A stretch of 64,000 nt of DNA. Origin: Fumia sp045615345 (GTDB lineage: Bacteria; Bacillota; Clostridia; Oscillospirales; Ruminococcaceae). The translations under genes were made by a program, and so were the position numbers. Under the pieces are notes generated by a model. It saw nothing but the letters and a program-made list of their open reading frames with translations, ran no database searches and had not been told where the DNA came from. The stretch lies in NCBI GenBank assembly GCA_045615345.1, contig JAZLER010000032.1, positions 178,430 to 242,429 of the forward strand, in the 5' to 3' direction. Within the stretch, counting starts at the first letter, position 1. The number at the start of each line of letters is the position of its first letter. Shown here one piece after another: positions 1-8,065 of the stretch.

Positions 1-10
1 AATTTTAAAT

Positions 11-1357
11 ATGAATCCTAAAATCAAGGAACTGAAAGAAGAGGTTCAGTTTGCAGACCAGAAAGCCAACGAATTTTTATCACTTGCAACTGAGCAGATG
101 AAACCTCTCACAGCACTTTTTAAAGAATGGTACGCGATAGACTTAATAGAAGAAACTGTTCCCCTTATAAAATTTATGCAACAGTTTACGGCTGCTCAGG
201 AAAATGATATGAAAATCAACTATGACCTGAAAGATGACACCGATGTCGAAAAGTCTACTCTGGATGTTTTGGCAGGTGAGTATAACGAAAACCCGTTTGT
301 ATTCGAAAACCGTATGGTTCACCGTATGGGAACCGAAACATATTATGGTTACAAGACTATCACATGGACCGAAACATACAGAGATTCTGATGGTAAGATG
401 AGAACAAGAACCCGTACTGAGCGTTTACAGGCTTCTGTTACAAAGCCTAAGCCCTTCTATCATACAGAGGTTGTTTTAAATTACGGTGCACAGGCGGCTC
501 CCGAGCTTTCCTTCAGCCGAGATGCTACAAATCTTCACAACAAGAGTGAAAAAGCTATCGAAAGATATGTAAAACGCGGTGAAAAACGCCTTGACCGAAA
601 AGCCAACAAAGCACTAAAAAAAGGAGACGACTTCACAAGTATGTCAAACTCGGAATTTGAAGTCCTGTTTGATGCTCTTGACAGAAGTGACGAAGTACAG
701 TTCAGAACACTTTTCACCCCCTTGGCACAGACCAATATGGTGGATTTGCTCTTATCCAAAGAAAGTTTTGGCGATGATTTTAATTTCTTCAAAAACGGCA
801 GAATGAACACTGTTGCCTCAAATCACAGCCAGAACAGAGCTTTAATCTTATCCACCGAAGGCTTTAATTCTCATTCTTTTGATATAATCGAGCACAATTT
901 CTTAAACCTTAATATGGAATACTTTAAAGCTGTATACTTTGACTTAGCCCCCGTACTTGCAATTCCGGCTTATCAGGAAAGACCTGTTCACTCTTTAAAA
1001 CCCATTCCGGATTACACTCAGCTTTATTCATTGAAAGAAAGTGAATCCCTTGCAAACCTTGTAAACAAAAAGGAAATTGTCCATCCCGATACCAAAACCG
1101 AGGCTATACTCAAATCAAGTTATCTGTCGACAGAAAATAATATTGACAAGACCTCTGTTACAGCGTATTCTTATGATATAGAAAAGCGCGTTGATATTGT
1201 CACTGTAAGAGGCGGTGACGGACATTACCACAACATACCTGTTGAATGGGATGAATATCTGCCGCTTGAACAAATTACAAACTTTGGCGTTACTGCAATA
1301 AACTCAGCCGTAGCATCTGCTGCAAGCAGGGACGGTCTGTGCATATTTAAATTGTAA
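11..1357 (+). CDS. Conserved-looking hypothetical protein upstream of lemA
   Basis: I do not recognise the family. The 448-residue product has no signal peptide and no obvious membrane span, so it is probably cytosolic. It has an Arg/Thr-rich stretch near residues 131-138 and a Lys/Arg-rich stretch near 188-208, and otherwise looks like a normal globular protein. It ends 13 nt before the LemA gene, which has its own AAAGGAG ribosome binding site, so the two are very likely one operon and may work together. The frame stays open to the left edge of the window. The ten bases before the ATG look like a normal spacer, but the ribosome binding site would lie outside, so an N-terminal truncation cannot be excluded. 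Function unknown. Confidence 0.8.
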   Translation: MNPKIKELKEEVQFADQKANEFLSLATEQMKPLTALFKEWYAIDLIEETVPLIKFMQQFTAAQENDMKINYDLKDDTDVEKSTLDVLAGEYNENPFVFENRMVHRMGTETYYGYKTITWTETYRDSDGKMRTRTRTERLQASVTKPKPFYHTEVVLNYGAQAAPELSFSRDATNLHNKSEKAIERYVKRGEKRLDRKANKALKKGDDFTSMSNSEFEVLFDALDRSDEVQFRTLFTPLAQTNMVDLLLSKESFGDDFNFFKNGRMNTVASNHSQNRALILSTEGFNSHSFDIIEHNFLNLNMEYFKAVYFDLAPVLAIPAYQERPVHSLKPIPDYTQLYSLKESESLANLVNKKEIVHPDTKTEAILKSSYLSTENNIDKTSVTAYSYDIEKRVDIVTVRGGDGHYHNIPVEWDEYLPLEQITNFGVTAINSAVASAASRDGLCIFKL

Positions 1358-1370
1358 AGGAGATTTTAAA

Positions 1371-2033
1371 ATGGCTAATCAGTTAGACGAACTCAACCCC
1401 ACCGTGATGGACGAAGGTCTTGACACAAATGTTATCGCGAAAAAAATCCCTGCTGAAGTAGGATTCGGCTCAAAGGTTTTTGAAATCTTTTTGTGGATTT
1501 GCGGCATTCTGCCCGGTCTTATCTTCCTGTTTAAAAAGATAAGTGCCCAGAAACATTTTGACCAGCTTCAGCAAAAAATCCAGAGAAACGCTTCCCAGAT
1601 TGACAACTACTTAGAACAGCGCGTAATGGTGCTCCAGAACTGTGCAAAACTTCTTGATAAGGCAATCGACCTTGACAAGAGCACATTTGAAAACATCGCT
1701 AAATACCGTTCAGGTGCAGATAAAGATGAAGCCCGTAACGGAATTGAAAGCGCAGTTGAAACAATCTCAAGAAACATTAATGTTGCTGTTGAAAGTTACC
1801 CTGACTTGCAGGCGCATAAAGAAATCGCCGATGCAATGCAGCAGAATATGTACTTACAGCGTGAAATCACCGCTGCAAGAGAACTTTATAACGACACAAT
1901 CGACCAGTGGAACAGAGATATTTTCGCATGGCCCACAAAGAAAATTGTTGCTGCAAAAAACGGCTACACAACAAGAATTCCTTTTATCGCTTCCAAAGAA
2001 ATCAAAGAACAGGCAAAAGGCATATTCTTCTAA
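1371..2033 (+). CDS. lemA: LemA family protein
   Basis: LemA proteins are membrane-anchored helical-bundle proteins of uncertain function found widely in bacteria. The 220-residue product has one membrane segment at about residues 33-55 and then a long helical region. The family signature is at about residues 72-100 (SQIDNYLEQR, VMVLQN, LLDKAIDLDK). The N-terminus is predicted short and outside or cytosolic, with the helical domain on the other side. It follows the 448-residue unknown by 13 nt and is closed by a strong intrinsic terminator, so the operon has just these two genes plus whatever lies left of the window. Family assignment is secure; the biological role is not known. Confidence 0.88.
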   Translation: MANQLDELNPTVMDEGLDTNVIAKKIPAEVGFGSKVFEIFLWICGILPGLIFLFKKISAQKHFDQLQQKIQRNASQIDNYLEQRVMVLQNCAKLLDKAIDLDKSTFENIAKYRSGADKDEARNGIESAVETISRNINVAVESYPDLQAHKEIADAMQQNMYLQREITAARELYNDTIDQWNRDIFAWPTKKIVAAKNGYTTRIPFIASKEIKEQAKGIFF

Positions 2034-2037
2034 AAGC

Positions 2038-2067
2038 AAAACCACGGAATTATATTCCGTGGTTTTT
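2038..2067 (+). terminator. Intrinsic terminator after lemA
   Basis: Inverted repeat AACCACGGAAT / ATTCCGTGGTT with a 3-nt loop, followed by a T run. The stop codon of the convergent AraC gene falls inside this hairpin, so the same structure closes both transcripts. Confidence 0.85.
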
Positions 2068-2808
2068 ATATTTGCAGGGAGAAATTAGATACTTCTTTTT
2101 AAATTCTTTTGAAAAATACTTAATATCGTTAAACCCTGATTTTTCTGCCGCCTCACTTACCAGATAAAGTCCGCTTTCAAGAAGCGAGGCCGCAGTTTCA
2201 AGGCGAAGTAATTTTACATATTGATTAGGCGAAACTCCATATATCTCTTTGAAAATTTTTCTGAAATAGGTTTCCGATACAAAACAAAGTTCTGCAAGAT
2301 TTTTTATATCAATGTTTCCGGTTTTAAAATGCTCATAAATATATCTGACAGCAGGATTTAAAATCTTACTCTTATGGTCTTCCTTGTTTTCTTTGTTTCG
2401 GGAACAAAGGCAGGCTTTATGCAGAATTTCATAAAAAAGGGATGTGCACAGAATGCGATATCCCTTTTCTTTTTTTGCCCATATTTCATAAAGATTTATA
2501 AGTTCTTCCTTTGTTTCAAAGTCTATTATCTCCATATCTTCTGCCGTTTTGTTGTAATCGATAAAGCAGACCGAAATAATTTCCTCACCACTGCTTTTTT
2601 GGAAATACTCAAGCTTTGAAGGAATATAGAGCAATTGATTTTCTTCGACATTAAATGTGTTTTTTCCGTAGCTGAATTCACTTTTTCCGCTTAATCGCAC
2701 ACTTATAATGGAATGTGAACGACTGAAACTTTTTCTTTTACAGCTTTTACGCTTATGACGATATATACCGATAATTTCGATAATATGGTTATCTTCACAA
2801 AAAAACAT
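2050..2808 (-). CDS. AraC-family transcriptional regulator
   Basis: 252 residues. The N-terminal ~120 residues look like a cupin-type sensing domain (YGKNTFNVEENQLLYIPS segment). The C-terminal ~100 residues carry the two helix-turn-helix motifs of AraC proteins (IKNLAELCFVSETYFRKIF, then VSEAAEKSGFNDIKYFSKEF, ending ISPCKYK). It is transcribed divergently from the glycosidase-like gene at 2956 and shares its upstream region, so that gene is its most likely target. The shared region has two direct ACACCTTTT repeats about 51 bp apart that could be binding sites. A sugar ligand is inferred from context only. Confidence 0.88.
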   Translation of the reverse strand: MFFCEDNHIIEIIGIYRHKRKSCKRKSFSRSHSIISVRLSGKSEFSYGKNTFNVEENQLLYIPSKLEYFQKSSGEEIISVCFIDYNKTAEDMEIIDFETKEELINLYEIWAKKEKGYRILCTSLFYEILHKACLCSRNKENKEDHKSKILNPAVRYIYEHFKTGNIDIKNLAELCFVSETYFRKIFKEIYGVSPNQYVKLLRLETAASLLESGLYLVSEAAEKSGFNDIKYFSKEFKKKYLISPCKYKNHGI

Positions 2809-2844
2809 CGCTATCCACCTTAGTTTTATTTTCTACACCTTTTT

Positions 2845-2873
2845 ATTCTAAAACAGTAAATATCACTTGTCAA
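2845..2873 (-). promoter_or_regulatory. Sigma-A type promoter of the AraC gene (2050-2808)
   Basis: On the minus strand TTGACA (2873-2868), 17-nt spacer, TAGAAT (2850-2845), about 37 nt upstream of the start codon. Confidence 0.75.
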
Positions 2874-2955
2874 GTTTCGTTTTACACACCTTTTAGATAT
2901 ATTTTGTATGTTTTCTTTATGACATATCACTGTTAAAATAAAGTGGGGTGATTAT

Positions 2956-4881
2956 ATGAAAATTGCAGTTTATGGTAGCAGTAAAAAATTTATCAGTTTT
3001 TTAAAAGGTCTCACCGAAAGCGTAAAAACTTTCAAAAACTTAAACCACGCTCTTTGTTACGCCGAAAAGCAATCCACAGCTTTGTTTATTCTTCCGTTTT
3101 ATGATAAAGGCATCAATTTTGTAAAAGAATTCTCGGAAAATGAGTTTGAAAAAATGGTCAGGATTATCAAAAGCAAAAAAAGCAGAATTTATATAGAAAA
3201 CTATCCCGCATACGACTACAGGGATTGTTTTGTTCTGGGGCTTCAGGCGAGAAGTCTTGTGAATAATATCGGCAAAAATTCAATCTGCCTTTGCAACCGT
3301 TTCAAAAATCTGACAGGGTTCGAAATTTTGCAAAAAAGAAACGGATTTTATTATCCTAATGACAAATTTACAGACGGAAATGTTGAAATATTAGCAGAAA
3401 TCAAAAATTGTTTTGGTGTAAGCAAAGCGGTAAAAAGTTCAGCAGAGTGGGAAGGTGTCGCGCTTTTAAAGGCTGAAAGTAATGTTTACAGTGCTATGTG
3501 CGATTTTACAAATTTAAAGGATTTTGAGATATTTTCTTACAAAAACTGGCTTAACTTTTACAAAACTCTTTTCAGCGAAGTTACCGATGCTTCTCACGAA
3601 ATCATTGAAAAATCATTTGAAAACACCTATAAAAAAATAGATATCTGCAAAAATACCAGAGATGACAACATAAAAAAAGCTCTTGAAAATGCCGTAAAAT
3701 CAGCTCTTGACTGGCACGAAAGCTCAGGCATTATGCTGAGTAACGGCGGCGTTTATGAAATGATAAGGTCTTTTGACTTAACCCCTGCCAAAAACATAAG
3801 AGGTGACTCGGGACTTTTTACTGCGGCACTTTTTATGACTGCAGGAAAGTATTTTAACAATAAAAAATATATAAAAACCGCTGAGAAAGTGGCAGATTAT
3901 ATGCTTAAAATAAGAGCTTTACAGATAACCAAAGGTGAAAATAAAGGACTTTTCAAATGGTTTTCCGGAATAGATGATATGGGCCCTCACGATATTTATG
4001 TTTCCGATACCTCCCGTGTTGGCAACTGTGTTCTTACTCTCTATAAACTGACCGGCAAAACTGAATACAGAGAAAAAATTATTTCACTCGGTGAAGCATT
4101 GCTTAAATGGTTTGATGGCGATGCACTTTTGCCGGGATGCAGTTTCAACTATCAAAGCGAAAATCTTGTCGCCATACAGACAAGACCCCGAAAGGCTTCG
4201 CCTGAATTTTACGATGCTCCAATGCTTTTTATGAAAAATCTTTACTCAATAACAAATGACAGACGCTATAAAGACCAAATTTTAAAAACTGCAAAAAAGT
4301 TAGCAATCCTTTACCCCTACTATGAAACAGTAACTTCACACTCAGATAGCTTTACCTTCAGCAGACTCTTTTGCGTGTTTGCTGTTGCACAGAGTTTTGG
4401 AGATGGTGAATGGACCCCGGTTATTGATAAAATTCTCAGTTTTTTTGAAAAGCTTCAGCATAAAAGCGGTGGTTTTTCGGATAAAAACGCTTATTTTGAC
4501 AACAGAAGCCTTTCTCTTGATCTTGAATTTGCGGTAGGTGGTTTTGCCGGTGAAGATAGCAATATCGCCGACCTTGTATACTGCCAGAACAGTTTGTTTT
4601 ATTCTTTGAATATTCTTCTCTCTTGTAATGGTAATTTTGATAAAAACAAAGCAAAAACAATGTTTGAAAAGCTCACACAGTTTTTGCTCGATACACAGAT
4701 ACGCTCCGAAAATTTAAAGATAAATGGTGCCTGGATGAGGGCATTTGATATGGACAATTATGAATATTATGGTTGCGATAAAGACTTTGCATGGGGACCT
4801 TACTGCATCCTTACCGGTTGGGTGACAGGAGCTATTCCTCTTGTATTTTTAGATTTATTGGGGGTAAAAACTATATATTAA
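2956..4881 (+). CDS. Six-hairpin glycosidase-like protein, predicted
   Basis: 641 residues without signal peptide, so cytosolic. Residues ~235-640 read as repeated paired helices with aromatic and acidic residues typical of alpha/alpha six-hairpin glycosidases (RGDSGLFTAALFMTAGKYF, DDMGPHDIYVSDTSRVGNCVLTLYKL, GAWMRAFDMDNYEYYGCDKDFAWGPYC). The N-terminal ~200 residues are a separate, unrecognised domain starting with a short beta-alpha unit. Catalytic residues cannot be assigned. It has a good ribosome binding site (GTGGGGTG) and diverges from an AraC regulator, and a Gfo/Idh/MocA oxidoreductase converges on it, all consistent with use of an unusual sugar. The fold call is by pattern, the substrate is unknown. 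Confidence 0.65.
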   Translation: MKIAVYGSSKKFISFLKGLTESVKTFKNLNHALCYAEKQSTALFILPFYDKGINFVKEFSENEFEKMVRIIKSKKSRIYIENYPAYDYRDCFVLGLQARSLVNNIGKNSICLCNRFKNLTGFEILQKRNGFYYPNDKFTDGNVEILAEIKNCFGVSKAVKSSAEWEGVALLKAESNVYSAMCDFTNLKDFEIFSYKNWLNFYKTLFSEVTDASHEIIEKSFENTYKKIDICKNTRDDNIKKALENAVKSALDWHESSGIMLSNGGVYEMIRSFDLTPAKNIRGDSGLFTAALFMTAGKYFNNKKYIKTAEKVADYMLKIRALQITKGENKGLFKWFSGIDDMGPHDIYVSDTSRVGNCVLTLYKLTGKTEYREKIISLGEALLKWFDGDALLPGCSFNYQSENLVAIQTRPRKASPEFYDAPMLFMKNLYSITNDRRYKDQILKTAKKLAILYPYYETVTSHSDSFTFSRLFCVFAVAQSFGDGEWTPVIDKILSFFEKLQHKSGGFSDKNAYFDNRSLSLDLEFAVGGFAGEDSNIADLVYCQNSLFYSLNILLSCNGNFDKNKAKTMFEKLTQFLLDTQIRSENLKINGAWMRAFDMDNYEYYGCDKDFAWGPYCILTGWVTGAIPLVFLDLLGVKTIY

Positions 4882-4882
4882 A

Positions 4883-4910
4883 AAACGGCAGGCTTTAAAG
4901 CCTGCCGTTT
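4883..4910. terminator. Bidirectional terminator between convergent genes
   Basis: Perfect palindrome with arms AAACGGCAGGCTTT and its complement, with A run on one side and T run on the other, so it can serve the gene ending at 4881 and the minus-strand gene ending at 4914. Confidence 0.88.
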
Positions 4911-4913
4911 AAA

Positions 4914-5960
4914 TTATTCATTAAAAGGAACTACCTGTTTTAATCTGTCGGATTCAAACGCCGCTTCCATAACCTTCATAACTCTCATTACTTCGGCGTG
5001 AGTGATAAGCTGAGGTTCGATTCCGTCAACAGCTTTTGCAACATTACGGTAGAAATCGTGAACATCGCTCTCAACCTCAGGCAAGGGGAATTCCTTAATG
5101 GTTTCAGGACTTCTCGGTGCCATTGTTTTTGTAAGACCTGCCGCAGTTTTAACTGGAACTACATTTACATCTTTTCTGATTTCACAGCAGACAATTTTGC
5201 CTTCTTTATTGAAACCATTGATAATTGCAGAGCCATTGTTACCTGCCATATACCATCGAGGAAGACTTATAAAGTTACTTGTTCCGACTTCCACACGGTA
5301 AACAAGACCACTTTCAAAGGTAATATCAAGCTTAAAGCCATCGTCAACTTCTTCGTTTGTAATATGGTCCATAGTAGCATAGATGGAAACAATCTTTTCG
5401 TCTACCATCTGCAATGCCTGGTCGATGAGGTGAACACCCCAGTCAAGCATCATACCGCCGCCATGTTTTTTTATTCCACGCCAGTCACCGGGGATACCAT
5501 GTGAACCCTGAACACGGGATTCAATTGCGTGTACAACTCCAAGCTTACCACTTTTGTAAATTTCTTTCATTCTTAAGAAATCTGCATCCCAGCGTCTGTT
5601 CTGGTGAACTGTAAAAAGCTTGCCGTACTTGTTTGCTGCATCAATCATAGCCTGTAAATTCTCGGAAGAATCGGTTACAGGTTTTTCACTGATAACATTT
5701 TTACCTGCTGCAAGTGCTGCTTCAGCTATCGGACGATGCACATCGTTGGGAGTTGCAATTGTAACGATGTCGACATCGGGGTTAGAAAGAACCTCTTGCT
5801 GCGAGGAATAAACACGGATGCCTTTTTCTTTTGCGTACTCACGGCGTTTTTCATCAATATCCCAGATACCAATGAGATTTACAACGCCATTTTCCAAGAT
5901 TTTGTTACTGTGCCATTCGCCCATTCCGCCAAACCCGATAATAGCTACATTCTTTTTCAT
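4914..5960 (-). CDS. Gfo/Idh/MocA family oxidoreductase
   Basis: 348 residues, the usual length for NAD(P)-dependent sugar or inositol dehydrogenases of this family. The Rossmann motif GFGGMGEWH is at residues 9-17, the family motif SEKPVT near 90-96, and the C-terminal sheet domain follows (GGGMMLDWGVHLIDQAL). It probably oxidises or reduces a sugar-derived alcohol. It is transcribed alone from its own promoter, which overlaps a match to the CcpA catabolite-repression site (cre), so expression may be shut down when a better carbon source is present. The exact substrate cannot be read from the sequence. Confidence 0.88.
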   Translation of the reverse strand: MKKNVAIIGFGGMGEWHSNKILENGVVNLIGIWDIDEKRREYAKEKGIRVYSSQQEVLSNPDVDIVTIATPNDVHRPIAEAALAAGKNVISEKPVTDSSENLQAMIDAANKYGKLFTVHQNRRWDADFLRMKEIYKSGKLGVVHAIESRVQGSHGIPGDWRGIKKHGGGMMLDWGVHLIDQALQMVDEKIVSIYATMDHITNEEVDDGFKLDITFESGLVYRVEVGTSNFISLPRWYMAGNNGSAIINGFNKEGKIVCCEIRKDVNVVPVKTAAGLTKTMAPRSPETIKEFPLPEVESDVHDFYRNVAKAVDGIEPQLITHAEVMRVMKVMEAAFESDRLKQVVPFNE

Positions 5961-6005
5961 AAATATGCGCCTCTTTTCAATTTGCCCAGTATAGTTTTAT
6001 ACTTT

Positions 6006-6019
6006 TGTAATCGTTTTCA
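6006..6019 (-). promoter_or_regulatory. Putative cre site (CcpA operator)
   Basis: On the minus strand TGAAAACGATTACA fits every position of the Bacillus cre consensus TGWAANCGNTNWCA. It starts on the last base of the -10 element of the promoter for the oxidoreductase at 4914-5960, a classical repressing position. A second small palindrome (AGTATA-4 nt-TATACT) lies just downstream at 5988-6003. Confidence 0.6.
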
Positions 6020-6047
6020 TTATACACAACTATTTTAATTTTTTCAA
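6019..6047 (-). promoter_or_regulatory. Promoter of the oxidoreductase gene (4914-5960)
   Basis: On the minus strand TTGAAA (6047-6042), 17-nt spacer, TATAAT (6024-6019). Confidence 0.8.
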
Positions 6048-6128
6048 GTGGGAAAACTCAAAAAAATCAAAAATTTATTAAAAAAAACGGTGAAATTCAA
6101 GCTTTTTTAAGTTATACCGTCTTTTTAC

Positions 6129-6157
6129 TTGTTATTTTTAAGATTTTCTGCTACAAT
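6129..6157 (+). promoter_or_regulatory. Promoter of prmA
   Basis: TTGTTA, 17-nt spacer, TACAAT, about 30 nt before the start codon, which has a GGAAAGGAAG ribosome binding site. Confidence 0.65.
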
Positions 6158-6187
6158 ATATACATTCAAAGGAAAGGAAGAAATTAT

Positions 6188-7156
6188 ATGAACTGGGCTG
6201 AAGTCAGTATTGAAACCAAAACCGAGGGTATTGAAATTTTAACTGGATTTTTAATGGTGCACGGTGTGAACTGTGTTATGATAGAAGATGCCGAAGATTT
6301 CAATGCATTTTTAAATGATACAACTATTCACTGGGATTATGTCGATGATGAGCTTATGAAAATGCAGCAATGCGAAACTAAAATCAAGTTTTATCTTGCC
6401 GACAACCCACAGGGCTTTGAAATTTTAAATCAGATTAAAGCTGACCTTAAATTTTTGCAAAAAGACCACGAAATTGATTTAGGCAAACTCGCTCTTGAAA
6501 TTTCCTATAAAGAGGAGGAAGAGTGGGAAACTGCCTGGAAAAAATACTATCATCCTATCACTATCAGCGACCGCCTTACAATTGTCCCCGAGTGGGAGGA
6601 TTACACCCCGAAAGCAAACGAAAAAGTGCTTTTGTTAAACCCCGGTATGGCTTTCGGTACTGGCGGACATCACACAACAAAGCTCTGCCTTAAGACTTTG
6701 GATGAGCTGTCACTTGAAGGAATCGATGTTCTCGATATGGGTTGCGGAAGCGGCATTTTATCCATTGCCGCGCTTCTTTTAGGAGCAAAAGAAGTAACTG
6801 CTATCGACATTGACGAGCTTGCAACCAAGATTTCTCACGAGAATGCAGAGCTTAACGGCGTTGACAACGAAAACTTCAAAGTTTACTGCGGAAATGTTTT
6901 AGATGATAGTACTCTTGCCGATAAAATAGGTGAAAAGCAGTATGATATCATCGTTGCAAACATTGTTGCAGATGTAATTATTGCCATGGCGCCTCTTTTC
7001 AAAAGATATGTAAAACCTGACGGAAAGCTCATTGTTTCAGGCATTATCGGTGAAAGAGCCGAAGAAGTTTTAGCAAAACTTATAAAAACAGGATTTGTTA
7101 TCGAAAAACAAGCCGAAGACAACGACTGGGTAGCTGCAATCGCTCATCTTTCCTGA
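6188..7156 (+). CDS. prmA: Ribosomal protein L11 methyltransferase
   Basis: 322 residues, near the usual ~310. PrmA trimethylates ribosomal protein L11 using S-adenosylmethionine. The N-terminal substrate-recognition domain (MNWAEVSIET start) is followed by the class I methyltransferase domain with the SAM-binding motif LDMGCGSGIL at about residues 182-191, and the family's GTGGHHTT segment before it. The catalytic-pocket motif near 256 reads VANIVADV. It stands alone with its own promoter and its last 13 bases overlap the end of the convergent AraC gene. It is a housekeeping gene set between carbohydrate genes; in many Firmicutes it sits beside dnaJ, which is not seen here. Confidence 0.93.
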   Translation: MNWAEVSIETKTEGIEILTGFLMVHGVNCVMIEDAEDFNAFLNDTTIHWDYVDDELMKMQQCETKIKFYLADNPQGFEILNQIKADLKFLQKDHEIDLGKLALEISYKEEEEWETAWKKYYHPITISDRLTIVPEWEDYTPKANEKVLLLNPGMAFGTGGHHTTKLCLKTLDELSLEGIDVLDMGCGSGILSIAALLLGAKEVTAIDIDELATKISHENAELNGVDNENFKVYCGNVLDDSTLADKIGEKQYDIIVANIVADVIIAMAPLFKRYVKPDGKLIVSGIIGERAEEVLAKLIKTGFVIEKQAEDNDWVAAIAHLS

Positions 7157-8013
7157 TATTTAGCAGGCGAAATGCCTGTAATCTTTTTAAAAGCACGGCA
7201 AAATGACTGAACTGACTCGAAATGAAGTTTTTCGGTTATTTCCGTTATTGACATCTTTTTATCACAAAGAAGTTCTTTCGCCGCTTCAATCTTCCTTTCA
7301 TTAAGGTAAGATTGAAGCGTTTTTCCTGTCTTGAGATGAAATACCCTTGATAAATAGCTCGGGTTATAGCAGAGTTTACTGCAGATTGACATAACGCTTT
7401 CAATCTCAAAAATATTGTTGTCAATATACTGTATTGCCTTATAAACTGTACCTCCGACACCCTTTTTATCGCTTATCCCTGCTCTTTCTTTCTCTTTTTG
7501 CCAGGTTCTGTAAGTAAGGCAAAGTATCTGTGTTACAAAAGCTTTTATCATCTCATCGGAAAACTCAAATTCATTATAAAATTCGTTAACCGTCTTTGCG
7601 AGAGCCGAAATAACTCCATACTTGTCCTTCATAACGCGTGGAGTTTTTATATCGGTGAAAAATTTCTTTATTTTTTCAAAACCCTCTTCGTCTGAAAACT
7701 CCCATGCAATATAAAGATATCTGAGCGGGTCTTTTGCAGAAGAGATAATCTTATGGTAATCGCCCGGAATATTTATCGCAATATCTCCCTCTTTTACGGG
7801 ATAGTCGGTGTCATCACAGGAATTTACGCCCTCTCCGCTGATAAAAGCGCTGATTTCAAGATAATTCTGTTTGTGTTTTTCAACCACAAATCCTGATTCA
7901 CAGCTCATCTCACCGCATTGATATATTTTTAATAACCCTATATCTTTCGGATTTTTAAAAATGTCAATGTCGCAATGAAATTTTTTGCCGTATTTTTCAG
8001 ACATCTTATCCAT
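7144..8013 (-). CDS. AraC-family transcriptional regulator with cupin-like sensor
   Basis: 289 residues. The N-terminal ~170 residues look like an AraC-type cupin (INIPGDYHKIISS, RYLYIAWEF). The C-terminal two helix-turn-helix region begins near 190 (IQYIDNNIFEIESVMSICSKLCYNPSYLSRVF, then SITEITEKLHFESVQSFCRAFKKITGISPAKYQ). The ribosome binding site AAAGGAGGGG is strong. There is no promoter in the short gap before it, only the terminator of the upstream oxidoreductase pair (8066-9969), so it is probably expressed by read-through from that pair and likely regulates it. Its last codons overlap prmA on the other strand. Confidence 0.87.
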   Translation of the reverse strand: MDKMSEKYGKKFHCDIDIFKNPKDIGLLKIYQCGEMSCESGFVVEKHKQNYLEISAFISGEGVNSCDDTDYPVKEGDIAINIPGDYHKIISSAKDPLRYLYIAWEFSDEEGFEKIKKFFTDIKTPRVMKDKYGVISALAKTVNEFYNEFEFSDEMIKAFVTQILCLTYRTWQKEKERAGISDKKGVGGTVYKAIQYIDNNIFEIESVMSICSKLCYNPSYLSRVFHLKTGKTLQSYLNERKIEAAKELLCDKKMSITEITEKLHFESVQSFCRAFKKITGISPAKYQER

Positions 8014-8035
8014 AAAGCCCCTCCTTTACATATTC

Positions 8036-8062
8036 AAAAACGGCCCGTATGAGCCGTTTTTT
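8036..8062 (-). terminator. Terminator after the oxidoreductase pair
   Basis: On the minus strand AACGGCTC-ATAC-GGGCCGTT hairpin (one G-T pair) flanked by A and T runs, just after the stop of the gene at 8066-8896 and before the AraC gene. Confidence 0.7.
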
Positions 8063-8065
8063 CTG

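Noticed and set aside
4998..5504. A 168-codon plus-strand frame inside the oxidoreductase gene
   Set aside because: Antisense to a well-supported Gfo/Idh/MocA gene, no ribosome binding site and no family resemblance.
6080..6130. Possible hairpin AACGGT...ACCGTC with T run between the oxidoreductase and prmA promoters
   Set aside because: It lies upstream of both divergent promoters, so no transcript should cross it; the stem is short with a long loop.
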